Shown here: piece after piece, positions 26,695 through 39,068 of the stretch
Layout: every line of letters starts with the position of its first letter
How positions within the stretch are numbered: position 1 is the first letter of the stretch
Assembly (NCBI GenBank): GCA_008638375.1
Contig: CM018041.1
Location: 15,904,716 to 15,968,715 of the forward strand
Source of the DNA: Nyssa sinensis
Lineage: Eukaryota; Streptophyta; Magnoliopsida; Cornales; Nyssaceae
Direction: 5' to 3'
DNA: 64,000 nucleotides
The notes under the pieces: generated by a model
What the model saw: the letters and a program-made list of their open reading frames with translations, nothing else
Database searches by the model: none
What the model was told of the DNA's origin: nothing
Translations under genes and position numbers: made by a program

Positions 26695-27159
26695 ATGGCT
26701 AGTTCTAAGGTGATAGGTGCTGCATTCTTGGTGTTATTCTTTCTGGAGCTGTCTTTTGCCGCCAGATCGCCCAAGGGGGTGTTTGAGAAAGGAGGTGGTG
26801 GGGGAGGCGGAGGAGGAGGTGGTGGTGGTGGTGATAGTGGTGTGTCAGGCCTTGGGTCTGGTTCGGGATACGGCTCTGGGAGTGGCTCGGGATATGGTGG
26901 CTCGCAAGGAGGAGGATACGGTAGCGGCGGGGGTGGAGGAGGCGGTGGTGGCTCCGGTTCAGGGTCTGGTTCTGGGTATGGGTCTGGCAGTGGCTCTGGA
27001 TATGGATCTGGAGGCGGGATAGGAAGTGGAGGAGGTGGTGGTGGTGGCGGTGGAGGTGGAGGTGGTGGCGGTGGTGGTTCTGGCCATGGTTCGGGCTCTG
27101 GCGGTGGATATGGCTCTGGATATGGCAGTGGTGGAAACGGCGGCGATGATCATGAATGA
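26695..27159 (+). CDS. Secreted glycine-rich protein, 154 aa
   Basis: The ATG at 26695 follows a short 5' UTR and opens a clear signal peptide (residues about 1-22, with the hydrophobic run FLVLFFLELSFA and likely cleavage after SFA). After RSPKGVFEK the protein is almost wholly glycine. Runs of eight or more G alternate with SGSGYG blocks, and it ends NGGDDHE. This fits plant class I glycine-rich structural proteins of the cell wall, where tyrosines can be cross-linked; the wall location is inference from family. There is no RNA-recognition motif, zinc knuckle or oleosin segment. The gene appears intronless and intact. The TATA box and AATAAA signal bracket it. Glycine codons are mostly GGT and GGA, so the DNA is a minisatellite prone to length change. 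Confidence 0.88.
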   Translation: MASSKVIGAAFLVLFFLELSFAARSPKGVFEKGGGGGGGGGGGGGGDSGVSGLGSGSGYGSGSGSGYGGSQGGGYGSGGGGGGGGGSGSGSGSGYGSGSGSGYGSGGGIGSGGGGGGGGGGGGGGGGGSGHGSGSGGGYGSGYGSGGNGGDDHE

Positions 27160-27212
27160 TGAGCCATGAACTTTTAAAGCAGCATTCAGTCTCTAAGCGT
27201 TTGTAATTTTGA

Positions 27213-27218
27213 AATAAA
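27213..27218 (+). terminator. Poly(A) signal of the glycine-rich protein gene
   Basis: AATAAA lies 54 bases after the stop codon, in the right place for the plant near-upstream element. Confidence 0.6.
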
Positions 27219-27448
27219 ATGGCAGCAGATTCACCAACTTCATGTACACGTGATCGTTGCTTATATGCATGTAATTTTTTTTCTAGAATATTATGTGATG
27301 GTTAAATAATTTCTTGGCAAAGTAGTGATTTTTAACATGTGCCAATACTAGTTTCTGCATTGAAAAATGTCGATGATGGGCAAGAGTCAATTGAAAGGTG
27401 GTTAATTATTGTTCAGAAGTTTTTTTTTTTTTGAGGTTAATTTTTATT

Positions 27449-29911
27449 GGGTGATTCGGTTAAAAATTCAAGAAAAATAAAAAAATTATTCATAAGTCCA
27501 AGTTAAACATAATTAGCCAAATGTCCTTCAATTTTACTGTGACTAAATACCATTAAATGTATAAACTTAAAAATTATAAATCTATTTTTAATAAAATTTA
27601 TATATTTTGACTCTAAAAATTGAATATCTATCAAACAAGATCCATATTGCATATGAAATTTTAAAGAATAAAAAAATATTTCTCAAATTGTAAATTTTTA
27701 CCTTTTTAGAAAGATGCATACTCTGAAATTTTACAGTATTAAAAACGATAGTGAAAATTTAATTTCTTCATGAATTTCTTAATTTTTACTAGTTTTATTT
27801 AGTTTTTTTATTTTTATTTTGAATAAATAGTCTTTCAAGGTAGTGAAACTTGTAAAAAAAAAAAAAAAAAGTATTTGAAGAAAATTTTACCATGTTTGAA
27901 GCTGTAAAATTTGAAAGGTTTCATTAAAAGGGAAATTGTTTCAATTGTGATTAAGACAACGTCACCCACTAAACTCTAATTTTATATAAACACATATGCA
28001 CGCGTGCTTACCACACGGTAAAAGTTTACCTTTTAATGTGTGTACGTGTATCTAACAAAGCAGACTAATTTAATTAATTCCCATCAATATGTGTGTACCC
28101 AAGCCACATGAATTAAATTTAAATCCTTTGAAATTTGTCCACATAAAGCCCATTACACGCAATTCAACTTCTCACAACCAGTCACTTTAGTTGTCTCCAA
28201 CTCAACAACTAGCACCTGAATAACCATCACAACTCCTAAAACCAATAGTGTCAAATGGATTATTCAAGTGTCATTCAATTGGACAAATGAAAGCGAGTGG
28301 TGGTAGTTAGGCTGTAGAAATTGGCACTGGACATACCAATGGAGTGCTCTACAGAAAAATGTGTTTAATGGGAAGACCCGAGTTGAAGTGAAAAGAAATC
28401 AATGATTCAACCTCCAACATCATCAATTAAAAATAGTGGGAGACAGAGCAAAGGCGAGGATAAAAACTCGTTTATTAGGGTATTACTTTCATTAATAAAA
28501 AAATTATAAGTGTCATTTCGTTTCAGTTGACCTGAGCTAAAAATTAAAAACTGTCATGTTCTTCATCTTACAATTAAAAATAGCATGAATCTTAAAATAA
28601 TTGAATATCTATTAAGTTAAGTCTAATTAACACTTTTTTATTTTTTGAGATGATATTTATTTTTTATTAGCTAGTAGTTTATTTTTTAAAAATGACAATA
28701 TTACCCTGCATATTATTTATCACTGTACGCAACCTACAACCACTCCCTTCTCTTTTGTACTGTGACACCATCAACCGCATGACGCCATTGCCACCATCCC
28801 TTCCCTTCCCCTTCGACAACCACTCCGCACCACCGCTACCTCACTGTACACTTGTAGATGAGATTACCCCAATCCCAACCGATGACCACTATAGTGCTCG
28901 CAAATCTGAGACGCCGAGAAGCCTTCATCATCGAACATTAGTAACACTCGCTATCAATCACCCAATCCACACATGCATGATAGGATCCAACTCTTGAGGT
29001 TGAATCTCATCCGTAAATTAATATTGCAACGACTGCGTCTTGTACCTTGATTTTTGATTGAATACAGATCCACTAATTTGATTTTAATACTATTATTCTT
29101 GTGCTTCATGAACTACTTTTGGAACTTTTCATAAGAGAAGCTATGTTGTTTGATATAATAAAGTATTTGGTTTGGTTCTACAATTCTTAAACATGATTTT
29201 GTCCTAATTGTTACAGCCATATCGCGAGCCTTTGTGCTTTGATAATCTGTTTTCTTTGTGTTTTATTTTTTACTCTACTATATGTATATGTAACCCGCCA
29301 ATGGGGGGTAGTGCATCTTTTTCTCGATTCAACTATACAGTCTAGAAACTCATTTTTTTTTTTAATTTTTATGGATTTGCAAAATTTTACACTTTATGAT
29401 AGTGTAAAATTTTACAGTTTTCCAACCAGATTGTTTTTAATCACCCAAGAGTTTTGATCAACATATAGTCAAAAACTCAATAAAACTAACAACAAATGAG
29501 AATTTTCTGAATTTTTATGAAATTATAAAATTTCACAATTTCGTTGTGACGAATTTTTTCACTGAGAAAATGTAAAGTTTTACATTTTGTTAGGACAAAT
29601 TTTACAATTTTGGATTGATTTTTTTCTTTCAAAATTTCATATTCAATATGAATCTTGTTTGATAGATCTCAATTTTTAAAGCCCAAAAATATATATTTTA
29701 TTAAAAACTAATTTATATTTTACAAATTTTAGAATTTTGAAATGTTAAAAAACTTTCTTGATACATAGACGTCATTCACGCGCCTATACATGTACTAAAT
29801 GTATTAAGGGTATTTTAGTCACAAAGTAAGCAAAGAACTTGGTGACTTAATCTTTTTTAACTTGGATTTTATGATAATTTTGATATATTTCGTGGACTTA
29901 TGGCCGAACGA
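27449..29911. mobile_element. Element with long inverted arms, Pack-MULE candidate
   Basis: The left arm (about 27449-27815) reappears as its reverse complement in the right arm (about 29470-29911). Shared blocks include GGTGATTCGG with CCGAACGATC reversed, AAGTCCAAGTTAAA, TGTGACTAAATACC and TATCAAACAAGATCCATATT. Arms of some 370-440 bp around a 1.6-kb interior are typical of Mutator-like elements. No transposase is seen. The core at 28690-29000 is much GC-richer than its surroundings and could be captured host sequence. No convincing 9-bp target duplication was found, so the outer ends are approximate. Confidence 0.55.
29381..29413. repeat. Perfect 13-bp inverted repeat, 7-base loop
   Basis: AAAATTTTACACT (29381-29393) and AGTGTAAAATTTT (29401-29413) pair exactly. 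The hairpin lies just inside the right arm of the larger element. Confidence 0.85.
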
Positions 29912-31615
29912 TCCTTTTAATAATTACATTTGAATTTGTAAAAGTTCTTCTTACAACCACTTAATGGTTTGATCAAATTTTTAAATCTTTTCTGTGTTGG
30001 TTTTTTATTTTTCAAAAACGGTTTAAAAAAACAATTAAGTGCATATTATTACTATGTATTTAATGTTAAAAGAGTACGCCAACTAAATGGAGTCCATCAT
30101 ATTATAAACCTTGATGTTTTAATTTATGCAAGAGGGATTCCACTCATTTAGTTGTACAATTAGAGAGGATGCATATGTTAAAATTTAATTATATATTGCA
30201 AGAGGGATGTACTTTTTTATTAAAAAATTATAGGACCCAATAAATATACCAAATTCTCCTATCTTTATATCAAAAAATTATGGGACCCACTTGTTAATAT
30301 AAAATATAAATATAAAAAAAAACTAAAATATTAAAATTTACTACATTCATTGGAGTGTCTAATTTTAATGTAGGTAGAAAATTTGTATATGAAATAGAAA
30401 AGAATAACTTTGTTATCCTTTTTTTTGCTTCATCTCTTGAAGATGGTCTAAGTGGCTGATAACCTTACATTTGAAGACCACCTTATCCAGTAAAAGATTA
30501 TGAGCACGCAATGCTAGTGTGTCAATTTTACATTGTGTGTGTGTATATAATCTTTTTCATGTTTTTCCTCCGGAACCATATTTACCCACGCAGCAATCTC
30601 GACAGGCCTTTCCCTTTATATCATGACCAGCCACCCCAATCTCCCTCGAAGTATGAAATGGCGTGTCCACAAATACAGCAACTCCTAGGGTTGTAGCTAT
30701 CAAACCATTAAGTGGCATTGGAGTCTTATCTCCAAATCACTAGGTTAGATTAAGATGCCAATTATTTCTAGTACAATGAGGGTCCATTGATCCAGTAGGT
30801 TCTTTTTTTACGGCATTTTATAGAAATGTATTAACGACGAAAAAAAGATTAAACAAATAAATATATCAACAAATAAAGATAAAGATCCCTTGTTAAGGGC
30901 AAACCTATTTATTTGACAATTATTGTTGGCTAATTCATGTTAACAAAATTGTTATTGAGTTGTAATGTTAGCAACCTGAGTTTGGTGTTCTCAATCCTTG
31001 TGTTCATTCCAGTTTCAAATGCATCATGATCAAATTTAACTCAATTGGTGATCACAATGGTAAGTGTTGGTAAGTGGTTGGTTGTATTTGATTTGATCTT
31101 GCACGCGCGCACACACTCACACACTTACATGCATTACAATGATTTTAACCTTCGCTTAGTGTTAGTGTTGTTGTGTGAGTATCAATGAATAATAATAGCT
31201 CATTTTGTCTTGATTAAACAAAATAAATATTTTTGGAAGTTATGGACTATTATATTTCATTGTTACTGGATTGAGATTAGGATTTTTACAGAATTCGTTC
31301 AAACGAACCCAAGGTTCGTTTGCACAAATATTCTAGTGAACTCATCGTAAATTCATGATAAAATATTCATTCAATTTTCATTCGAATGAAATTTTCAAAA
31401 ATTCATTCGTTCGATGTTGGTTCACACCAGCTATCCAACGAAAACTCCAATAGCTCATTCATTCGAACAAACTTTAGTTCGTGCGAATGAAAATTCTATT
31501 TATTTGAACGAATATTGCAACATACAACTTCCTATTTCGATTGTAACTACATTTTTTGGTTAGGAAAAACCCTTCATATAAAAGTATTTGATTTTGTTTT
31601 CTCTGAGGAACTTTT
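29912..31615. other. AT-rich intergenic DNA
   Basis: No gene is recognised. An imperfect inverted repeat (30080-30095 with 30135-30154, CAACTAAATGGAGTCC type) may be a small MITE. From 31285 to 31525 the motifs TTCGTT, TTCGAA and GAACGAA recur many times. Confidence 0.4.
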
Positions 31616-32869
31616 TGTTGGGTTCGTAACAACAGTGAAAGCGATTTCAAAAATCTATTTGAATATTTTCCTTTACATGAATCATACAATCTTGAAAAGA
31701 GGGTTAGAATTATCTTGTTTTTTATAATCTTAATTGTTGAAAAAGACTTCTTGAAAAGATTGATGCAATCTTCCTTCTCTTTCTCTTCTAGGTCTTTTTC
31801 TCTTTTTCCTTAGGCAATCCGTATCGCAGGAGAGTGAACTGCCTCTTATTTTTGTCTACCACAAAAACTTATAATAAATAACTCCCTACATATCATATAT
31901 ATAAGGCTTAACCTAATTAGAGCAAAAGAAGGGATCTAGTAGATCCCAGTAAGTTAGCTTCCAATTAATCAATTAAATCTAATTATTTCATAATTAATTT
32001 TAATTGACTAATTAATTTTAATTAATTCCACTATATAATTGAAATTGCATTCCAACTTAGTAGAATAGAGTAAACTCATATACACTATACTTTTGCAGTT
32101 GGCCCCTCTACATGGATACTAATAATTAGGGTTCCATATTATATTGTCAAATTAATTCTCTAATTATTTTAATAACCTAATTCAATATTGTTAATCACTT
32201 GCAATTAGTCATCATTTCAATAAACAATTTACCGAAAAGATAGATTTTAGTGATTAACCCATTGAATTAGCACAAAGGTGGTATCCATCTCTCTAATATA
32301 TAGAGTGTAGATTTCATCTTGAGAATATGTGTTCCCACAGTCTAAAGAATGACTTCTCAAGATACCGAGGTGTTGATCTAAAAGACCTCACTCACTGGTA
32401 ACTCAAAGTCATCACTATTCGGAACTTAAGTTCACTATCCTCTCAGGATTAAGAGTTTACTAAGAATAGTGAATAAGAAACTTATCAAAGTTGACAGTTC
32501 CAAATGATGCATTTCTTATAGTGATCTAGTTCAATGTATTCCCAATACACCAATACAATAACCTAGAGTCTACTACTCTGATGGTTGAGATAAACCACCT
32601 TATCACATAAAGGTTAACTGTATTACAACTTTACAGATAAGATGTCTAGTCTTATCAATAGTCGCGAACAATTCTAGAATTGCCTATATAAGCAGTTCAT
32701 ATATCCTGTGTATAAATCTCATTTATACACATGAACTACTCCTAATGACAATTCAAGGACTAATCATCTCATTATATAAAACAACATATGGTAATATGAA
32801 ACTCAATAATAAATCAAATCTATTAAATAATAATTAAATGTCTTGGATATAAGGGCACACATCCTAACA
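31616..32869 (-). mobile_element. Solo LTR, 1.25 kb
   Basis: On the minus strand it starts TGTTAGGATGTGTGCCC and ends ACGAACCCAACA. It is flanked by a perfect 5-bp direct repeat CTTTT at 31611-31615 and 32870-32874. The interior has no pol motifs. The TG...CA ends and 5-bp duplication identify an LTR; absence of an internal region makes it solo. I cannot assign Copia or Gypsy from this alone. Confidence 0.75.
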
Positions 32870-32874
32870 CTTTT

Positions 32875-33394
32875 GACTACTTCAATATTGCTTTCAATAT
32901 TCTTTTCAAAAGGTTTTCTCTATGCATATCATGCTCACATAAATCAAATCCATTGCACAAGAATCTTGAATCATAATCTACACATTGTTCTTCGAGTACA
33001 AGCTTGTGGAGTTCATGTTTGTGTAATTGGCGAGAATTCGAGATTGTGTAGAATTCGCAATTGTGATGTGATTTGCTGTTCGTAGATTTCGAAGCGACAG
33101 ATTCACTTAGGAGGTACTTGAAGATTCACGTTTGAGAAGATTCATATCATCAACAAGGCTGTGTTAGTACAGAGCATGTAATCATCAAGCCTCGTCTAGT
33201 GGATTCATATTTGGGTCAGCGTTTCAGGATTTTTTAAAGCAAATACATTTGATCTGTGACGGTTTACTCGCCAATAAATTCAGTGCATTGTCTCTATCTT
33301 TTTGCCATTGCTTTCTTTATTATTGCTATAGTTAATCATTGCATACCACTAAATTTGATTACACCCTCCCTAAGTCTAATACTTGACATCTAGA
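32875..33394. other. Intergenic DNA, no gene recognised
   Basis: I see short reading frames only and no recognisable repeat boundary. Confidence 0.3.
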
Positions 33395-33529
33395 CATACA
33401 AAAGGCCTTTCACACTCCTATCACTACAGGGTCTGGGAAGGACACGTAACCTTACCTCCACAAGTAGAGAGGTTTTCGCGACAAGAACCTATGACCTCCA
33501 ATTCACAATGGAACAACCTTACTGTTGCA
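33395..33529 (-). mobile_element. SINE (Au-like), interrupted
   Basis: On the minus strand the order is TGCAACAGTAAGGTTG, GGAGGTCATAGGTTC (box B-like), CGAAAACCTCTCT, GGTAAGGTTACGTG, then CCTTCCCAGACCCTG and a short tail. This is the layout of tRNA-derived plant Au/TS-type SINEs. The 5' part seems to continue beyond the next element (from 33981, reading TTGACACAATGG on the minus strand). Confidence 0.6.
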
Positions 33530-33980
33530 TAGGGATCGCAACGAAATACGTTTGGGACGAGGGGACCCATTCCCCAACCCCGCCTTGTGAAAAATAGTTT
33601 ACCCCCAAACCCGTTTAAACTTCGTGATAAGCGGGGCCGAGTCTCCATTTATTTTTAAATTCTTATTTATTTATTATATTATATTAATTCTAATTAACAC
33701 ATTTCAAATAAAATAATAAACGTGTAAAATAAGAAATATACATGTTTATAGAGAATAAAAATTATTTTTATTTTAAACATATAACTCTATCAAGTTTATA
33801 TAAACTTTTAATAGGTGATTAAAAAAACATCACTATAAATATTAATTATGTAATACAAAAACTCATTTATTATTTTATTTTATATAATCAGGGTGGGGCG
33901 AGGTGCCTTCACCTCAAACCCGTTCCATTAGAAGCAGGGTTGGTAGGTTCCTAACGGAACAGGTTAAATTGTCATCCTTA
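33530..33980. mobile_element. hAT-like MITE inserted in the SINE
   Basis: Ends TAGGGATCGCAACG and AATTGTCATCCTTA are imperfect inverted repeats of the TAGGGATGGCAA type. Subterminal GC-rich blocks (CCCCAACCCCGCC; GGTGGGGCGAGG) flank an AT-rich centre. No matching 8-bp repeats were found. Confidence 0.5.
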
Positions 33981-34070
33981 CCATTGTGTCAAGACTCGAA
34001 AACACTGGGCCTAACCTACTAACTCTTCCTAGTCCCTACCTGGAATAGTTCTCGCTAGAGGTGGTACACA

Positions 34071-34563
34071 TAAGGATGGCAATTTGTCCCGTCCTATCGA
34101 AGACCCACCCCTCCCCTAATGAGACGAGTATGGGATGCTCATAAATGGGGTCGAAATCGGACCTTTAAAACCTCGTCAAGTTCAGGGTAGGTTTGGGGGA
34201 TGGTCACCCCGCCCCGTCCCGTTCCGTTTATATATTAATTTTTTTATTTATTCTTATATACATTATATTTATCAATAAAAAACATTATATAAAACTAGTT
34301 TTAAAATTTTTTATATCACACTCATATTATTTTTTCTTATATTAGTTATTTTGGTAATAAAAATTTAATTTACCTATCAAAATAAAAGTTTTAACTTATT
34401 TAAAATATATATATATATATCGAGATTCGAGACAGAGCGAGGCGAGGCGAGGCGAGGCGGGGTAGAGTCGAGGAATATAAATGGGGTTGGACGGGGTCGA
34501 GAGCGGAGAATATAAACGAAGTTGGGGTTGGAGAAGGGTCACCCCGCCCTGTTACCAATCCTA
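34071..34563. mobile_element. hAT-type MITE, about 493 bp
   Basis: It starts TAAGGATGGCAATTTG and ends TTACCAATCCTA. The flanks GGTACACA (34063-34070) and AGTACACA (34564-34571) match at seven of eight bases. The interior repeats GGGGTCG/CGACCCC and GGCGAGGCGAGG motifs and has no coding capacity. Confidence 0.65.
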
Positions 34564-34617
34564 AGTACACACAACGGTCGTGTTCCTCACCTCGTTCTTT
34601 GTTTTTGCTAACTCTTA

Positions 34618-37600
34618 TGTAATATCCCGACCCGGGATATGACACAGAAACCGAGGTAGACCTGATCGAGTACACGTAAACCGAGATAAGTCGAGCCGAG
34701 TAGCGTAATACCCGTTATAACCGAACATAAGTTCCGAATAAATTTATATAATTTCATTTTATCCAAGAAGGTCAAATAATAATACCGAGCTTTAATCAAG
34801 CAATGAACATACTATCAGAGACAAACCGAGACAGCTTCAGACCCAAATATAGTAGACCCCGAGATGCACCAAATTAATTAACATACAGTGACGGGCACGA
34901 TTACCGAGGTAATTAACGTAAGTTATAATCTCACAAAATTACAAGATTAAGAAAAAGTATGAGTAAACCGAGCCGAGAATAGTAATACCAAAATAAACCC
35001 GAGCGGTATGGAGACTTATATACGTAGGCCAATACATGCCTCGATCTACGTGCATAATGCATTTTAATAGATGCAAGAATATATATATATATATATGAGA
35101 TAATATATAAATAGAGGTATTAGTATAATTGGATATGTATTATGTATATATATATAAAATAAAATATGGATTTATTTTATATATATATATATATATAAGC
35201 ATACAAAAGAATAAAAAAAAAGAAAAAGAAAAGAAGAGAAACGGATGGGGAAATGAAGAGGCATGAAACTGATGGGAGAGAAAGAGAAAGAGAGAAGGAG
35301 AAATAAAGAAGGGACGGTTTCAATTGAAACTCATGTCCAGGCATGCGTTAAAACCAAAGGAAGAAGAAGAAAAAAAAAAAACAGAGGAAAAACTGAACAG
35401 CAGGAACAGAGGTAGAGGGAGAGATGGGGTTTTGCCCAGAAAAAGTTGAGAGAAAATAGAAAGAGAAAGAGGAGCTACGGCAACCAGTCGGATCGCAAGA
35501 TCTGGTTGAGGTTGGAAGACGTCGATGATGGCATGGTCGTATGGGTTTTGATGACTCGGCGGTCACGAGTTGAGTTGAATAGAAAAGGGGTGCAAGGAAA
35601 TGGCTGTACAGTGGGGGAACTAGGAGGGAGAAGCAGCAGCAGCAGCGCTGTGCTGCGTGGTGCACGGCAGCAGCAGTGGAGGGATTCCTGTGTGCTGCGT
35701 CGTGTGGGTTCTGTTTGTGGTTGTGCCGCAAGTGATGAAGAAATATATATATATATATATATTTATTTATATAGTGTGTGTTTGTGGTGGTGCTGTGTAG
35801 CCGTAGAGATGGCAGTAGCGGTTAGGGGAGAAATGTCGTGGCTGTTGGGAATTTCGTGTAGCAGTGGCTGCGGTGGGGATTCGGGACGGTGCTGTTGGGT
35901 GCCGTAGAAGTAGAGTTCTTAAGGCCTGGGGTTGATTTACTGAATTCCCTAAGCAGCAGATCGAGTAGAGGGATCAAGAGTGTTGTCCGGTGTGATGGTG
36001 GTTCAGAGAAATGGCCGTAACAGCAACCGCTGTTGCGGCAGAACAGCAGTAACGGTGCGTGGTGCTGCACCGTGTGGGGGCTGTCCGGTGTGTTGTGTAG
36101 CGGTTGACCGAGAGAGAGATTGAGTTGCCGTGAGTGGAACAATAGTTGCGGTAACATCAGGAGGCTACAGCAGGTGGAGATATGGGAGGAAAATTGGAGC
36201 AGACCTTGGAAAATTTGGGAGTGCCGTAACAGCAGGAACTGCTGTTGTTGCAAGATGAGTTGCGATGGTAGCGCGGCAAACTGGATGAATTTGGATTGAA
36301 GAAACGCTAAGCAACAGGGTAAAATACTAAAATTTAGTCTTGGAGTTTTAGAAACATGAATAATTAAATTAATTGTGGGATTTCATTTAATATAGAAACT
36401 GTTTTAGATCAAATGAGATTCCAGAAAAATAGTCCCAACACAATTTAGCAGTTGAGTTTCGTAATTTTATTCGGGCCAAACCGGGTTGAGTCTGACCCAA
36501 ATCACCCATTCAGATGACTGCCTAACACTATTGCGGTATGGGTAAAATTTTAGATTTGAGTTCGGAAGGTGTTTGGCTGAAAAGGAGAAGCTATCCAATG
36601 ATTGGCTTAAAATAAAAACGTACGGGAAAAATAATGGGAACTTATAGAAATTGGAAAAATTATAGGCAGTAAATAGAACCTTGTGAGATTGTAATTATGC
36701 CCAGAAATTTGGGTTAATTGTGAATTGACCTGAGTGAATAAAATAATATTTAATTAAATAATTATTTAAAGAGAAAATTACCAAAATGTCCCTAAATTGA
36801 AAAGTAGTCCAACGAACTCCAAATAAATTAATTGAATAGTGAATTTTTATTCTAAGCATTTTGGACTCAACCGTGGAGTCCGATTTGCGAAAAGAAGTCC
36901 CGAGAAATAAAAGACCCGTAAAAGTACGAAATGACCGTTTTGCCCTTTTTAGTACAGAAGCCCTAATTCAATTCCGCAAAAGCCTAAATCGACTTTGTTC
37001 GACATTCCGGATTCAATAGTAAAGTCTATTCTAGTAAAAGAAATGAACATAATAAAGAGGCATAAATTTTGATGAATAGCATGAATTAAACAGATATATA
37101 TATATATATATATATATAGACTGAGATTGGTTTCCTGAATCATAGGAATACCCAGATACAAGAAGAAGGCGGTTTGACCTTTTAGACAGATACAGAAAGA
37201 GGTAAATAGAAGAAGGCGGTTGACCTTCTAGACATATATAGTAAAAAAGGTAAGTAATCTATGATCTCTGTTTATGTGTTACATTCCAAGCCAAGTCATA
37301 GTTCTTTGCATATACATTGCCTATTGTACTCTTTACACATCTACTAGCATTTATTGAACCACATTGATATTGTCCTATCATGTGGGAACCAGTTATTGAT
37401 TTCTATATATATATATCTCGATCATGATTGTACACTTGTGCATGGATTCCTTTTTGTACATTTGTACTTAGGGCCGTGAGGGCCAGATAGTTTTATTCGA
37501 AGCAATCTAGTAATCATAGTTTAGCTAACTATTGTTATGTCAGATTGCTTAGAATCAGTTATGATTCCACTATACTCTTCGTGGAAGATAGCGTGATCTT

Positions 37601-38504
37601 GATATATTATTAGTGCCGGATTTGTACTCAGTCACATCTCCATCTGATGCTATTTATGACCTTCGGGTCCAAGTTCCGAGTGGAACATTTACTACGTCGC
37701 TATGCGAGGCATGGGACGTACAGTACAGTGTACACAGAACAGTATTCATACAGCCAGAGCGGATCTGAATACTAGCTCAGGGGGTAGCCGGGCCCCACCA
37801 GTGCATCTCAGTTTTAGTTGATATCACTATCATTTATTGTTGATATTCATAGCTTGATCATATTATTTCATTATGAATGATCATGAGATTTTACAGCTTT
37901 CAGTACATTGCTTGCATTTCATACTTGATATAGCTCATGACTGTAGCAGTATGACATTGTTGGCATAGCAGTTTCATTCTCTTATCATTTGATTCTATCA
38001 TCTGATATTGAGTTCTATATTCATTGGCTGGCTAGCACTTCTGCACTTATCCTAGTTTTATGGATAATGCTTTCTATATTCATGTACACATAGCAGAGCA
38101 AAGGAGAATTACTTATTGGGCTTTCATTAGCTCACCCCAAACTTACCACCCCTTTCAGGAAATGAAGCTGTAGAAGAGCAGTAACAGTAGCAGTAGCAGT
38201 CAGCTAGATAGCAGTGGACATTTCTTTTGAAGTTGTAAGTGTAATACTTAGTACAGACAGTCTTGTAGCTCTTCCATGTTATCCACGTCTTGGGGATGAA
38301 CAGTTGTAATAAGAAATTTTATATTCCGCATTTTGTAAACATTATATATATCACATGCAACTTTTAATTATTTATTTTCGCATTTTAGTTGTTGTATGTT
38401 AGTAGCACTGATCGCGTAGCAAGTTGAGACCCTTGGTTCGACAAGCAGCGTCGGATCGGGTGCGCGACACGAGATCCGTATAGGATGGGTCTCGGGTCGT
38501 GACA
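34618..38504 (+). mobile_element. Solo LTR, about 3.9 kb, probable Ty3/Gypsy type
   Basis: It begins TGTAATATCCCGACCC, ends GGGTCTCGGGTCGTGACA, and has a perfect 5-bp target duplication TCTTA at 34613-34617 and 38505-38509. There is no gag-pol, primer-binding site or second LTR inside. The interior holds several (TA)n runs, a CAG-rich section (about 35630-36250) and TTAGCTCACCCC...CCCCTTTCAGG near 38130-38160, a layout I associate with long Gypsy LTRs. It shares end and internal blocks with the inverted LTR at 14422-18470. Reading frames inside it are not genes. Confidence 0.8.
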
Positions 38505-38509
38505 TCTTA

Positions 38510-39068
38510 TGTCAGCAAAATTTTAAAGGAAAAATTATACTGACCTCCCTTAAAATTATTAATAATTACAATTCATGTCCTTTCTGAAATCACACTGACA
38601 TCTCCGGCCAGTAATGTTTCTTAGCAGTGATTAACAGAAGCAGTAAAAAGACCTAACTAACCTTACATGTTCACCCAAATATTTTAAGAAAATAGTCAAC
38701 TTTCCAAGAATTTGCTCTCTCTACTCTCACTCTAAAAAATCCAAGTCTCTCCAAAAATCTCCGCCTCTCGATTATTCTCACTCTCCCTCTGTTTTGATCC
38801 CTATCCCACCCCCACCACTGCAGCAATTACAGGAAAGCTCTCTCTCTAATTTTTTTTCAATTCTCTCTCACTAGAAACTATCACTTTCTCTCTTTAAAAT
38901 CCTCCTCTCTTTCATCCCATAACCAACCGTTCACACTCACAGAGATTCTTTACCACTCACTCTCAGCTCTCTTCTCTCCTAACCCTCTCAAAAATCCACA
39001 CACTTTCTTACCATGTCTGATATTTATCTTAACTAATCATGTTACTTTTTATGTTGGCTTTTTGTTAG
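38510..39068. other. Pyrimidine-rich region before the coiled-coil exon
   Basis: From about 38700 to 39000 the plus strand is rich in CTCTCT and TCTCC, like a plant 5' UTR or promoter. It ends in ACCATGTCTGATATTTATC followed soon by a stop, and then TTTTTGTTAG, a good acceptor, at 39059-39068. Confidence 0.35.

Noticed and set aside
26717..27153. Other-frame and opposite-strand frames over the glycine-rich gene
   Set aside because: Shadows of the GGT/GGA repeat. Only the frame with a signal peptide and proper 5' and 3' signals is credible.
35348..36253. Long frames on both strands (127-153 codons)
   Set aside because: They fall inside the solo LTR in CAG-rich and (TA)n sequence, and opposite-strand frames overlap. 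No protein motif.
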